From positions 9,486 through 73,485 of the forward strand of contig DISD01000076.1 of assembly GCA_002435715.1 (NCBI GenBank): a stretch of DNA of 64,000 bases, written 5' to 3'. The translations under genes were made by a program, and so were the position numbers. Origin of the DNA: Rhodospirillaceae bacterium UBA6219 (GTDB lineage: Bacteria; Pseudomonadota; Alphaproteobacteria; Rhodospirillales; Magnetospirillaceae). Positions 1 to 9,311 of the stretch are shown one piece after another (the stretch's first letter is position 1; each line of letters opens with the position of its first letter). The notes beneath the pieces are model-generated. The model was given only the letters and a program-made list of their open reading frames with translations. It was not told where the DNA came from and made no database searches.

Positions 1-629
1 CCATGATGGTCACCGGCCTGTTCCAGTTCCTGTCGGCGCCGCTGGCCGGGGCCATGGCCAAGAAGCTGGATCTGCGGCTGATGCTGGGCATGGGCCTGAC
101 CCTGTTCGGCACCGGGCTGTGGTTGAACCACTATCTGACCAGCGAATGGGGCTATTGGGAAATGTTCCTGCCCCAGGCGGTGCGCGGCCTGGCGCTGATG
201 TTCTGCTTCGTGCCCATCAACGCCGTGGCCCTGGGCCACCTGAAGCCGCAGGAAGTCCAGAACGCCTCGGGGCTTTACAACCTGATGCGCAACCTGGGCG
301 GCGCCATCGGCTTGGCCGCCATCACCACCTTTTTGCGCGAACGCACCGACCTGCACATGGTGCGGCTGTCGGAAAGCCTGACGCCCGACAACCTGGAAGC
401 CACCACCAGGCTGTCGGACATTTCCGCCCGGGTCGCCACCTTTCTGCCCGGCGACCCTGACATGGCGGCGCTGAAAATCCTGTTCAACCTGACCAAACAA
501 CAGGCATCGACCATGGCCTTCGCCGACATCTTGATGTCCATGTCGCTGGTGTTCCTGGTCGGCTTGGTATTGATGCCGCTGGTCCACAAGGTCCGCCACC
601 CGTCTTCGGCCTCGGCCGACGCCCATTGA
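1..629 (+). CDS. MFS multidrug exporter, DHA2/EmrB family, C-terminal part
   Basis: This is the last 208 residues or so of a drug:H+ antiporter of the 14-helix DHA2 (EmrB/QacA) family; the gene begins before the window. Visible are several hydrophobic helices and the late-family segment ASGLYNLMRNLGGAIG (about residues 90-105 of the fragment), typical of EmrB proteins. A long polar loop and one final membrane helix follow, then a short basic tail ending in SADAH. Such pumps sit in the inner membrane and usually work with an HlyD/EmrA adaptor; none is visible because the upstream side is cut off. The substrate is unknown. Confidence 0.85.
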   Translation, partial: MMVTGLFQFLSAPLAGAMAKKLDLRLMLGMGLTLFGTGLWLNHYLTSEWGYWEMFLPQAVRGLALMFCFVPINAVALGHLKPQEVQNASGLYNLMRNLGGAIGLAAITTFLRERTDLHMVRLSESLTPDNLEATTRLSDISARVATFLPGDPDMAALKILFNLTKQQASTMAFADILMSMSLVFLVGLVLMPLVHKVRHPSSASADAH

Positions 630-803
630 CGCGATCCCCATCGGTCGCCGCCAGAACCCGAGAGCCGGAATTACGCCCCAACCGTCCGGTTCCCTACCCC
701 CCCTGGTTCTGGCGGCGCCCGAGCCCCGTTGCCCCCCAGCTCTGTTGCCACGCTCGATGGGCAAGGCTAAGGTCACGGGCTCTTATGACGACGGGTTGTT
801 TCC

Positions 804-2726
804 ATGTGTGGCTTCGCCGGCTTTCTTGACATCAACGCCACCACCCCCGACCGCGCCCGGGTGGTCGAGTCCATGGCCGCCACCTTGGTGCATCGCGGCC
901 CCGACGACCACGGCGTGTGGTGTGACGACCAGGCGGGGATCGCCCTGGGATTCCGCCGTCTGGCCATCTTGGACCTGTCGCCCCAGGGCCATCAGCCCAT
1001 GGCGTCGCGCGACGGCCGCTGGGTGATCAGCTTCAACGGCGAAATCTACAATCACGGCCAATTGCGCGGTCGTCTTGAACCGATGGAATGGCGCGGCCAT
1101 TCCGATACCGAAGTGCTGCTGGAATGCGTGTCGCGCTGGGGGGTCGAACGGGCCTTGGCGCAGTTCGACGGCATGTTCGCCCTGGCGCTGTGGGACCGGT
1201 TGGAACAGGTTCTGTATCTGGCCCGCGACCGCATCGGCGAAAAGCCGCTTTATTGGTCGGAAAGCAACGGCAGCCTGATCTTCGGTTCCGAATTGAAGGC
1301 GCTGGCCGCCCACCCTGCCTTCGACCGTGCCATCGACCGCGATTCCCTGGCCGAATACATGCGGCTGGGCTGGATCGGTTCACCGCGCAGCATCTATGCC
1401 AAGGCGTCCAAGCTGCCGCCGGGCACGCTGATGACCATCAAGGGGAGCAGCCACTCGATCCGTCCCTATTGGTCGGCCAACGAACGCGCCCTGGCGGTGG
1501 CCGGCAGCTTCACCGGCGGCCCGGCGGCGGCGGCGGAACGGCTGAACCAGATGCTGCGCTCGTCCATCGCGCTTCGGATGCAGGCCGACGTGCCGGTGGG
1601 GGTGTTCCTGTCGGGCGGCATCGATTCGTCGGTGACCGCCGCCATCATGCAGGAATTGTCGCACGCCCCGGTTCACAGCTTCACCATCGCCTTCGAAACC
1701 GCCGGCTATGACGAAAGCCCCTTTGCCCGCGCCGTCGCCGACCATATCGGCACCCGGCACGTGGAAGTGCCGATCAGCGATTCCGACGCCCTGGCCCTGG
1801 TTCCCCAACTACCCGCCATCTGGGATGAACCGTTCGCCGACCCGGCGCAATTGCCCACGGCGTTGCTGGCCCAGGTGACGCGCCGTCAGGTCACCGTCGC
1901 CTTGTCGGGGGACGGCGCCGATGAATTGTTCGGCGGTTACGGCATTTACCGGTCCATTCCCAAGGATTGGCAAACCCTGTCCGCAACGCCGGCTTGGCTG
2001 CGCGGTCTGGCCCGCGCCGGCAAGGCGGTGCCGCCCGGCCTGCTGAACGGTGCCGCCGGCTTGGCCGGACTGGTGGGACGCAAGCGCCGGTCCTATCCCG
2101 GTTATCGCCTGCGCAAGGCGGTGGAAAATCTGGACGCGCAAAGTGTCGCCCACATGCTGGGGCTTCATTACAGTCGCTGGCGCGGCATGCCGCCCGTGGT
2201 CCAAGGGGCGCACGCCCCGAGCGGACTTTACACCGACCCCGCCCGCCAGCCCGATCTGGCCGATCCGGCCCTTCAAGTCATGGTGCTGGACGTCCTGGGC
2301 TATCTGCCCGACGATTTGTGCGTGAAGACCGACCGCGCCACCATGGCCGCGTCGCTGGAAGCGCGCCTGCCGTTTTTGGACCACGCCATCGTCGAATTCG
2401 CCTGGAGCCTGCCCACCGCCCTGAAAATGAACGAGACCCAGGGCAAGACGGTGCTGCGCGAGGTTTTGTACCGCTATGTGCCGCAAGCCTTGGTGGACCG
2501 CCCGAAGATGGGATTCGAAGTGCCCATCGGCCGTTGGCTGTCCGGGGCGTTGAAGGATTGGGCCGACGATTTGCTGTCCGAAGACCGGCTGCGCCGTCAG
2601 GGCTTGTTCGATTCCAAGCTGCTGTCGCGGTGCTGGAGCGACCATCGCGCCGGCCGCAAGAACTGGCAGACCGAATTGTGGCATGCCCTGATGGCCCAGG
2701 CTTGGCTGCACGCCCAGGGATTGTAA
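804..2726 (+). CDS. asnB: asparagine synthase (glutamine-hydrolysing)
   Basis: This 640-aa cytoplasmic enzyme makes asparagine from aspartate, glutamine and ATP. The N-terminus MCGFAGF places the catalytic Cys2 of the class II glutaminase domain (about residues 1-185). The C-terminal synthetase domain has the ATP pyrophosphatase loop FLSGGIDSS near residue 270 and the SGDGADELFGGY segment near 370. The start is fixed because Cys2 must become N-terminal. The gene stands alone, with about 175 featureless bases before it and chpT just after. Enzymes of this size also amidate sugars or peptides in surface polysaccharide clusters, but no such genes are nearby, so plain asparagine synthesis is the simplest reading. 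Confidence 0.93.
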   Translation: MCGFAGFLDINATTPDRARVVESMAATLVHRGPDDHGVWCDDQAGIALGFRRLAILDLSPQGHQPMASRDGRWVISFNGEIYNHGQLRGRLEPMEWRGHSDTEVLLECVSRWGVERALAQFDGMFALALWDRLEQVLYLARDRIGEKPLYWSESNGSLIFGSELKALAAHPAFDRAIDRDSLAEYMRLGWIGSPRSIYAKASKLPPGTLMTIKGSSHSIRPYWSANERALAVAGSFTGGPAAAAERLNQMLRSSIALRMQADVPVGVFLSGGIDSSVTAAIMQELSHAPVHSFTIAFETAGYDESPFARAVADHIGTRHVEVPISDSDALALVPQLPAIWDEPFADPAQLPTALLAQVTRRQVTVALSGDGADELFGGYGIYRSIPKDWQTLSATPAWLRGLARAGKAVPPGLLNGAAGLAGLVGRKRRSYPGYRLRKAVENLDAQSVAHMLGLHYSRWRGMPPVVQGAHAPSGLYTDPARQPDLADPALQVMVLDVLGYLPDDLCVKTDRATMAASLEARLPFLDHAIVEFAWSLPTALKMNETQGKTVLREVLYRYVPQALVDRPKMGFEVPIGRWLSGALKDWADDLLSEDRLRRQGLFDSKLLSRCWSDHRAGRKNWQTELWHALMAQAWLHAQGL

Positions 2727-2782
2727 AACATTAGGGAAAGACGGATTCCCTCTTCGCGAGGACGCTTCGGGCTGTTACCTTT

Positions 2783-2796
2783 TTCCCCATGGGGAA
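2783..2796. repeat. 14-bp perfect palindrome over an upstream ATG of chpT
   Basis: TTCCCCATGGGGAA is fully self-complementary. It contains an ATG (2789) in frame with chpT, eight codons before the start chosen here (2813). In the mRNA it could form only a very tight hairpin next to the ribosome site, so it argues against 2789 as the real start. It may also be chance. Confidence 0.4.
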
Positions 2797-2812
2797 GGAA
2801 GAAACGTCGCAA

Positions 2813-3430
2813 ATGAATGCCCTGGCCCTCGCGGAGCTGTTGTGCGCCCGCGTCTGCCACGACTTGTCCGGGCCGGTGGGCGCCACCGCCGCCGGGGCCG
2901 AGTTGTTCGAGGATCTGGGCGGCGGCGATCCCGAAACCTTGTCTTTGGTATCGACCAGCGCCGCCGGCGCGGCGGCACGTTTGCGCCTGCTGCGCGCCGC
3001 CTTGGGTCCGGCTTCCACCTCTGCCCATTCCTTGCCCGCTTTGCGCACCATGGTCGACGCCCATCTGGCCAGCTTGGCTTCGGCAGCGGCGCCGGCCATC
3101 GCCGTTGTCTGGCGCGATTGCCCCGACCAAGTGGACGGCCAAACCGCCCGGCTTTTACTGAATCTGGTATTGCTTGGCCGTGACGCGCTGCCGCGCGGCG
3201 GCCGCATGGAACTGAGCCTGGAAGACACCCGGCCGGCATTGTTGGTCCATGGTGAACCGGCCAGCTTGGCCGACGACGTCAAACAAGCCCTGCTGCACGA
3301 TGTGCCGCTGAGCGGCCCGCGTCCGGCCCAAGCGGCGCTGACCCGAATTCTCGCCTCGCAGAATGGCGGCAAGGTGTGCATAACACCCACGGCCCAAGGA
3401 TTGCGTGTGGCCGTCGAAAAAACGGAGTAA
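2813..3430 (+). CDS. chpT: histidine phosphotransferase ChpT
   Basis: The 205-aa protein matches the ChpT family, which passes phosphate from the hybrid kinase CckA to the regulators CtrA and CpdR. The phospho-accepting histidine is His16 in the segment ARVCHDLSGPVGA, in the first of two helices forming a four-helix bundle by dimerisation. The rest is a degenerate kinase-like ATPase fold without ATP-binding boxes, as is usual in ChpT. The start at 2813 follows a GGAAGGAAG ribosome site; an upstream ATG at 2789 lies inside a palindrome. It sits just before the chemotaxis operon, and cckA is near the other end of the window. Confidence 0.85.
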   Translation: MNALALAELLCARVCHDLSGPVGATAAGAELFEDLGGGDPETLSLVSTSAAGAAARLRLLRAALGPASTSAHSLPALRTMVDAHLASLASAAAPAIAVVWRDCPDQVDGQTARLLLNLVLLGRDALPRGGRMELSLEDTRPALLVHGEPASLADDVKQALLHDVPLSGPRPAQAALTRILASQNGGKVCITPTAQGLRVAVEKTE

Positions 3431-3608
3431 TTCTGCGACCAAGGAAGTTGCTCTCTGGTTCTTATGGGTTCTTCTATTGCCCCATAGACCGTGGTATTAG
3501 TCGATGACCGTGTCTGCTAGAAGCGGACCCGAACAATGTTCGTCGGTGCCGGATCGGGATCGGCGCCAAATGATGCAAGCGTGACGGCGTGGAGTTTTGG
3601 AGTCGGCC

Positions 3609-6359
3609 ATGGATGATCTCCTTAGCGAATTTCTGACGGAAACCTCGGAGAGTCTTTCCGTGCTCGACGTCGAGCTGGTCAAGCTCGAACAAAACCCTGA
3701 ACCGGCGATCTTGCAGAACATCTTCCGCTTGGTCCACACCATCAAGGGCACCTGCGGCTTCCTGGGCCTGCCCCGTCTGGAACACGTGGCCCATGCCGGC
3801 GAGAACGTGCTGGGCAAGTTCCGCGACGGCGAGCTGGAAGTCACCCCCGCCGCGGTGACCCTGATCCTGCAGGCCATCGACCGCATCAAGCTGATCCTGG
3901 GCCACCTGGAACAGAATGAATGCGAACCCGAAGGCAGCGACGAAGACCTGATCGAATCGCTGAACGCCATGGCCGAGGGACGCTATGCCGCCCCGGCCGC
4001 CGCCGCCCCCCCGGTCGAAGACACCCCCTTCCCGGTGGCCGCCGACCTGCTGGCCGAGGTGGAAGCCGCCTATGCCGCCGGCAAGAAAGCCGCCAGCGAT
4101 TCCGACATGCTGGCCGAGATGGCCAAGGAACGGGCCAAGGAAGAAGCCGCCGCTCAGGCGCAGGCTGCCCCGGCCGCTCCGGCCCCCGAACCCGAAGCCC
4201 CCAAGGCCCCCGAACCGCCCAAGGCCAACGTCCCGGCTGAAACGCCGAAGCCGCCGGCGGTGACCAAGGAAGTGGTGCCGGCCGGCGCCGCTCCGGCCGC
4301 CAGCGAATCCGCCGTTGCCGCCCAGACCATCCGCGTCAACGTCGAACTGCTTGAAAACCTGATGACCCTGGTGTCGGAACTGGTGCTGACCCGCAACCAG
4401 TTGCTGCAGATGGTGCGCGGTCGCGACGACAGCGAATTCACCGCCCCCTTGCAGCGCCTGTCGCACATCACCACCGACCTGCAGGAAGGGGTGATGAAGA
4501 CCCGCATGCAGCCCATCGGCAACGCCTGGGCCAAGCTGCCGCGTATCGTTCGCGACCTGTCGGTCGAAATGAACAAGAAGATCGACCTGCAGATGCTGGG
4601 CGCCGAGACCGAACTGGACCGTCAGGTTCTGGAACTGATCAAGGACCCGCTGACCCACATGGTCCGCAATTCCGCCGACCACGGTCTGGAAGGCCCGGAC
4701 GAGCGCAAGGCCGCCGGCAAGCCGGAAATCGGCAAGGTGGTGCTGAACGCCTTCCACGAAGGTGGTCACATCATCATCGAGATTTCCGACGATGGTCGCG
4801 GCCTGAACCTGGACCGCATCAAGCAAAAGGCCATCACCAACGGTCTGGCGACGGAATCCGAACTGGAATCCATGGCGCCGCAGCAGATCTACCAGTTCAT
4901 CTTCAAGGCCGGTTTCTCCACCGCCGAAAAGGTGACCAGCGTCTCGGGCCGCGGCGTCGGCATGGACGTGGTGCGCACCAACATCGAAAAGATCGGCGGT
5001 ACGGTTGAATTGAAGAGCCAGCCCGGCAAGGGTTCGACCTTCGTCATCAAGATACCGCTGACGCTGGCCATCGTTTCGGCGCTGATCGTCGAATCGGCGT
5101 CCGAACGCTTCGCCATCCCGCAGATCAGCGTGTTGGAACTGGTGCGTGTCACCGCCAATTCCGAACACGGCATCGAGCAGATCAACAATGCCCCGGTGCT
5201 GCGCCTGCGCGACCGCCTGCTGCCGCTGGTCAGCTTGAAGAAGCTGCTGCGTCTGTCCGACGGCGACGACCAGGAAACCTTCATCGTCGTAACCCAGGTG
5301 GGCACCTACACCTTCGGCATCATCGTCGACCGCGTCTTCGACACCGAAGAAATCGTCGTCAAGCCGGTAGCCCCCATCCTGCGTCACATCTCGATGTTCT
5401 CGGGCAACACCATCTTGGGTGACGGCTCGGTGATCATGATCCTCGATCCCAACGGCATCGCCGGGGCCACCGGTGAATCCGGCGTGCTGGGCGGCGGTCA
5501 GACGACGGAGCAGAACGTGGTGCGCGACAAGGGCGGCGATTCCAAGACCAGCCTGTTGGTCTTCCGCGCCTGCGGCGAGGACCTCAAGGCGGTGCCGCTG
5601 GCCCTGGTGGCGCGCCTGGAAGAAATCGACGTCAAGGACGTGGAATACAGCCACGGCAAGCCGATGGTGCAGTATCGCGGCCATCTGATGCCGCTGGTGT
5701 CGGTGGACGGCGCCACCCAGTTCCGCGACGAGGGTCGCCAGCCGGTGCTGGTGTTCTCGGACCGCGAACACACCATGGGTCTGGTGGTCGAAGAAATCGT
5801 CGACATCGTCGAAGACCGCCTGAAGGTGGAACTGACCGCCGACAACCCCGGTGTCATCGGCACCGCCGTCATCGCCGGCAAGGCCACCACCATCATCGAC
5901 GCCGGCTATTACCTGCCTCAGGCCTTCGGCGACTGGTTCGGCCGCAACGACAAGGAATACGGCGAGGACGAACACGCCCAGCCGCGCATCCTGCTGGTCG
6001 ACGACAGCCCGTTCTTCCGCAACCTGCTGGTTCCGCTGCTGTCGGTCGCCGGATACGACGTCACCGCCGTCGAAGCCGCCGACCGCGCCCTGGTCATGCG
6101 CGAACAGGGCTACGAATTCGACATGATCATCTCGGACATCGAAATGCCGGGCATGAGCGGCTTCGACTTCGCCACCGCGGTGCGCGCCGACGGGCGCTGG
6201 TACAACATCCCGATGATCGCCCTGTCGTCCCACGCCACCGAAAAGGATTTCGAACGTGGCCGCCAGGTCGGCTTCAACGATTACGTGGCCAAGTTCGACC
6301 GCGACTCGCTGCTGCAGACCATCGCTTCGACCCTCGCCACCCTTAAAGGTGCCGCATGA
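3609..6359 (+). CDS. cheA: chemotaxis histidine kinase CheA with second CheW-like domain and receiver
   Basis: This 916-aa kinase reads chemoreceptor arrays and phosphorylates CheY and CheB. Domains in order: P1/HPt with phospho-His43 in VHTIKGTCGF; a Pro/Ala-rich linker (about 125-235) with no recognisable P2 domain; P3 dimerisation and P4 ATPase (MVRNSADHGLE, DDGRGLN, GRGVGMDVV); a P5 CheW-like domain; a second CheW-like stretch (about 635-785); and a C-terminal receiver (about 792-916) with ILLVDDSPFF and phospho-Asp in IISDIEMPGM. The ATG at 3609 has GGAG six bases upstream, which is better than an in-frame TTG at 3597. The end overlaps cheW by four bases (ATGA). The receiver may act as a phosphate sink. 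Confidence 0.95.
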   Translation: MDDLLSEFLTETSESLSVLDVELVKLEQNPEPAILQNIFRLVHTIKGTCGFLGLPRLEHVAHAGENVLGKFRDGELEVTPAAVTLILQAIDRIKLILGHLEQNECEPEGSDEDLIESLNAMAEGRYAAPAAAAPPVEDTPFPVAADLLAEVEAAYAAGKKAASDSDMLAEMAKERAKEEAAAQAQAAPAAPAPEPEAPKAPEPPKANVPAETPKPPAVTKEVVPAGAAPAASESAVAAQTIRVNVELLENLMTLVSELVLTRNQLLQMVRGRDDSEFTAPLQRLSHITTDLQEGVMKTRMQPIGNAWAKLPRIVRDLSVEMNKKIDLQMLGAETELDRQVLELIKDPLTHMVRNSADHGLEGPDERKAAGKPEIGKVVLNAFHEGGHIIIEISDDGRGLNLDRIKQKAITNGLATESELESMAPQQIYQFIFKAGFSTAEKVTSVSGRGVGMDVVRTNIEKIGGTVELKSQPGKGSTFVIKIPLTLAIVSALIVESASERFAIPQISVLELVRVTANSEHGIEQINNAPVLRLRDRLLPLVSLKKLLRLSDGDDQETFIVVTQVGTYTFGIIVDRVFDTEEIVVKPVAPILRHISMFSGNTILGDGSVIMILDPNGIAGATGESGVLGGGQTTEQNVVRDKGGDSKTSLLVFRACGEDLKAVPLALVARLEEIDVKDVEYSHGKPMVQYRGHLMPLVSVDGATQFRDEGRQPVLVFSDREHTMGLVVEEIVDIVEDRLKVELTADNPGVIGTAVIAGKATTIIDAGYYLPQAFGDWFGRNDKEYGEDEHAQPRILLVDDSPFFRNLLVPLLSVAGYDVTAVEAADRALVMREQGYEFDMIISDIEMPGMSGFDFATAVRADGRWYNIPMIALSSHATEKDFERGRQVGFNDYVAKFDRDSLLQTIASTLATLKGAA

Positions 6360-6841
6360 ATCAGATCGTCCCTGCCACGAAGCGCCCCAGCACCGAGCTG
6401 GTCGCGCCCGAGACCCAGGACTACGTCACCATGTTCATCGACGGACAGATGTTCGGCATCGCCGTGCTGACCGTCCAGGACGTGCTGGGTCCGCAAAAGA
6501 TCACCCGCATTCCGCTGGCGCCGCGTGAAGTCGCCGGCTCGCTGAACCTGCGCGGCCGCATCGTCACCGCCATCGACGTCCGCCTGCGTCTGGGCCTGAA
6601 GCGCCCGCAGGAAGACAACAAGGGCATGAGCGTGGTGGTCGAACAGGGTGGCGAGCTTTATTCGCTGATGGTCGACCAGGTGGGCGAAGTGCTGTCCCTG
6701 CCGGTGGCCAAGTTCGAACGCAACCCGCCGACGCTGGACCCCATGTGGCGCGAGTTCTCGGCCGGCATTTATCGCCTGGATGATAAATTGCTGGTGGTTT
6801 TGGACGTCGCCAAGCTTCTCGATTTCAAGCAAAGCGAATAA
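6356..6841 (+). CDS. cheW: chemotaxis coupling protein CheW
   Basis: This single-domain scaffold of 161 aa links chemoreceptors to CheA at the membrane array. The CheW fold is seen in MFIDGQMFGIAVLTVQDVLG near the N-terminus, the conserved segment SLNLRGRIVTAIDVRLRLGL in the middle, and VDQVGEVLSLP later. The start codon overlaps the cheA stop (ATGA), so translation is probably coupled. About 60 non-coding bases separate it from cheY. Confidence 0.95.
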   Translation: MNQIVPATKRPSTELVAPETQDYVTMFIDGQMFGIAVLTVQDVLGPQKITRIPLAPREVAGSLNLRGRIVTAIDVRLRLGLKRPQEDNKGMSVVVEQGGELYSLMVDQVGEVLSLPVAKFERNPPTLDPMWREFSAGIYRLDDKLLVVLDVAKLLDFKQSE

Positions 6842-6900
6842 GATTACGCGGATAGGCCGCCCCATGGCCGGGGGCGCCACCCAATGGAGGCATTGCGGGC

Positions 6901-7266
6901 ATGAAGTCCTGTTTGATCGTCGATGATTCCAAGGTCATCCGTATGGTGGCCAAGAAAATCCTGCATGAACTGACCTTCTCCACGGCCGAGGCCGAAGACG
7001 GCCAGCAGGCGTTGGATTACTGCAAGGGCACCATGCCCGACGCCGTGCTGTTGGACTGGAACATGCCGGTGATGAACGGCATCGACTTTCTGCGTGAATT
7101 GCGCAAGCTGCCGGGCGGCGAGCATCCGGTGGTGGTGTTCTGCACCACTGAAAACGATATCGAACATATCCAGGAAGCCATCACCGCCGGTGCCAACGAG
7201 TACATCATGAAGCCTTTCGACAGCGAGATTCTTCAGGCGAAGTTCTCGCAGGTTGGCCTGCTGTAA
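6901..7266 (+). CDS. cheY: chemotaxis response regulator CheY
   Basis: This 121-aa stand-alone receiver carries the signal from CheA to the flagellar motor. The acidic pocket is Asp8/Asp9 (IVDDSK), the phospho-acceptor is Asp52 (LLDWNMPVMNG), and the switch residues are Thr in FCTTEND and Lys in IMKPFD. No output domain follows. The start is preceded by a GGAGG at 6885-6889. It lies third in the cheAWYBR operon, which is the expected partner for motor control, since flagellar genes are also in this window. Confidence 0.95.
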   Translation: MKSCLIVDDSKVIRMVAKKILHELTFSTAEAEDGQQALDYCKGTMPDAVLLDWNMPVMNGIDFLRELRKLPGGEHPVVVFCTTENDIEHIQEAITAGANEYIMKPFDSEILQAKFSQVGLL

Positions 7267-7297
7267 CACCTTTGGCCCCGAAAGGATTCCAGGTCGC

Positions 7298-8446
7298 ATG
7301 ACCATCGACGCCACCTCCGCCAACGCAACGGCCGCGAACGACAAGATCCGTGTGATGCTTGTCGACGATTCGGCCGTGGTGCGCGGACTGGTCACCCGCA
7401 TCCTCGAGGAAGACCCGACGGTCGCCGTGGTGGCGTCGGTCGGCAATGGTCAGATGGCGCTGTCGGCCCTGGAACGCCAGGACATCGACGTCATCGTCCT
7501 CGACATCGAAATGCCGGTGATGGACGGCATGACGGCGCTTCCGCTGTTGCTGAAGGCGGATCCCGGCATCCGTATCATCATGCAGTCGACCCTGACCCTG
7601 AAAGGCGCCGACGTGTCGTTGCGCGCCCTGCAGATGGGCGCCGCCGATTACATCCCCAAGCCCACCGCCACCCGCGACTTGGCCGGCGGCATGGACTTCA
7701 AGAAGGAATTGCTGGATAAGGTCAAGGCCCTGGGTCACGCCCGTCGCCGCGACCCCAACCGCAAGGTCCGGCCGGGTATCAGCAACACCCCCATTCGTCC
7801 GGCCGCGCCGCGTCCCTCGGCTTTGTCGCCCACCGGGCCCATCAAGCTGCGCAGCCACAATCCGGAACCGCCGGATGTGATCGCCATCGGTTCCAGCACC
7901 GGCGGCCCCCAGGCGCTGTTCAACCTGTTGGGGACAATGCGGGCGGGAACGGTGAAACAACCGATCCTGATCACCCAGCACATGCCCGCCACCTTCACCA
8001 CCATCCTGGCCGAACACATCACCCGGGTTTCCGGTTGGGACGCCAAGGAAGCCAAGGACGGCGAAGTCATCAAGGGCGGCCGTGTCTATGTGGCGCCGGG
8101 AGACTTCCATATGTTGGTCGAGACCCGCGGTGCCGACAAGGTGCTGAAGCTGACCAAGGATCCGCCGGAAAACTTCTGTCGTCCGGCGGTGGATCCCATG
8201 TTGCGCAGCATTTCCGCTGCTTATGGCAAGCGTGTCCTGGTGGCCATCCTGACCGGCATGGGTTCGGACGGCGCCAAGGGTGGCGCGGTGGTGGTGGAAG
8301 CCGGCGGCACGGTGGTCGCGCAGGACGAAGCCTCGTCCGTGGTGTGGGGGATGCCGGGTGCCGCGGCCAACGCGGGTATCTGCTCGGCGGTGTTGCCATT
8401 GGGCGAAATCGCCCCGTGGATGATTAAACTGGCGACAAGGCGCTAA
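7298..8446 (+). CDS. cheB: protein-glutamate methylesterase/deamidase CheB
   Basis: CheB removes methyl groups from chemoreceptor glutamates, resetting their sensitivity; it is switched on by CheA. The 382 aa comprise an N-terminal receiver (VMLVDDSAVVRG; phospho-Asp in VIVLDIEMPVMDG), a linker of about 60 aa, and a C-terminal esterase domain with the catalytic triad Ser in AIGSSTGGPQ, His in QHMPATFT and Asp in LTGMGSDGAKG. The ATG at 7298 has AAAGGA upstream. An in-frame TTG at 7253 inside cheY has no supporting site. Only four bases separate the end from cheR. Confidence 0.95.
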   Translation: MTIDATSANATAANDKIRVMLVDDSAVVRGLVTRILEEDPTVAVVASVGNGQMALSALERQDIDVIVLDIEMPVMDGMTALPLLLKADPGIRIIMQSTLTLKGADVSLRALQMGAADYIPKPTATRDLAGGMDFKKELLDKVKALGHARRRDPNRKVRPGISNTPIRPAAPRPSALSPTGPIKLRSHNPEPPDVIAIGSSTGGPQALFNLLGTMRAGTVKQPILITQHMPATFTTILAEHITRVSGWDAKEAKDGEVIKGGRVYVAPGDFHMLVETRGADKVLKLTKDPPENFCRPAVDPMLRSISAAYGKRVLVAILTGMGSDGAKGGAVVVEAGGTVVAQDEASSVVWGMPGAAANAGICSAVLPLGEIAPWMIKLATRR

Positions 8447-8450
8447 GATC

Positions 8451-9311
8451 ATGCGTCCCGAAGATTTTGATTTTATCGCCAAGATGCTGAAGGACCGTTC
8501 CGGTCTGGTCATCAGCCGCGACAAGGCCTATTTGTTGGAATCCCGCCTGACCCCGGTGGCACGCAAGCGTGGCCTGAAGGGGTTGGACGATCTGGTCGCC
8601 ACTTTGCGCACCGCCGGCGAGGATTTGCTGCGCGAAGTCACCGAAGCGATGACCACCAACGAATCGTTCTTCTTCCGCGACATCAAGCCCTTTGACCAGT
8701 TCAAGGCCATGGTGCTGCCGCAGATTCTGGCCAACCGGGCGCAGAAAAAGTCGTTCCGCATCTGGTCGGCGGCGTCGTCCTCGGGCCAGGAAGCCTATTC
8801 CCTGGCGATGATCCTGAAGGAAGAAGGCGCCAAACTGGCCGGCTGGAAGATCGAGATCGTCGGCACCGACATTTCCACCGAAATGCTGGAAAAGGCCAAG
8901 GCCGGCCTTTACTCGCAATTCGAAGTGCAGCGCGGCCTGCCCATCCAGTATCTGGTCAAGTATTTCAAGAAGACCAACGAGATGTGGCAGATCGATTCGG
9001 CGATCCGCGCCATGGTGCAGTTCCGTGAATACAATTTGCTGCACGATTTGAAGACGTTGGGCCAGTTCGACGTGGTGTTTTGCCGCAACGTTCTGATCTA
9101 TTTCGATCAGCCCACCAAGTCGCGGGTTCTGGACAACATCTCGAAGATCATGCCCGATGACGGCTTGCTCTATCTGGGTGGCGCCGAAACCGTGCTGGGC
9201 ATTTCCGACAAGTTCAAGCCGGTCCCCGAACAACGCGGTATCTATTCGCTGACCCGTCCGGGTGGGGCGGCCAGTGCCGTTCCCGGTACCGGCCTTGGCC
9301 TGAAGGCCTAG
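8451..9311 (+). CDS. cheR: chemotaxis protein methyltransferase CheR
   Basis: CheR uses S-adenosylmethionine to methylate chemoreceptor glutamates, opposing CheB. The 286 aa have the helical N-terminal domain (about 1-75) and a Rossmann methyltransferase domain. Family hallmarks are TNESFFFRD near residue 65, SAASSSGQEAYSLAM, which binds SAM, and DVVFCRNVLIYF. No C-terminal pentapeptide tether is recognisable; the tail is Gly/Ala-rich. It is the last gene of the operon and its stop overlaps the stop of the convergent epimerase gene by four bases. Confidence 0.95.
   Translation: MRPEDFDFIAKMLKDRSGLVISRDKAYLLESRLTPVARKRGLKGLDDLVATLRTAGEDLLREVTEAMTTNESFFFRDIKPFDQFKAMVLPQILANRAQKKSFRIWSAASSSGQEAYSLAMILKEEGAKLAGWKIEIVGTDISTEMLEKAKAGLYSQFEVQRGLPIQYLVKYFKKTNEMWQIDSAIRAMVQFREYNLLHDLKTLGQFDVVFCRNVLIYFDQPTKSRVLDNISKIMPDDGLLYLGGAETVLGISDKFKPVPEQRGIYSLTRPGGAASAVPGTGLGLKA

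Noticed and set aside
3474..6233. A 919-codon open frame antisense to cheA
   Set aside because: It is rich in His, Gln, Gly and Asp with no recognisable domain, as expected from reading GC-rich code backwards. The plus strand encodes an unmistakable CheA.
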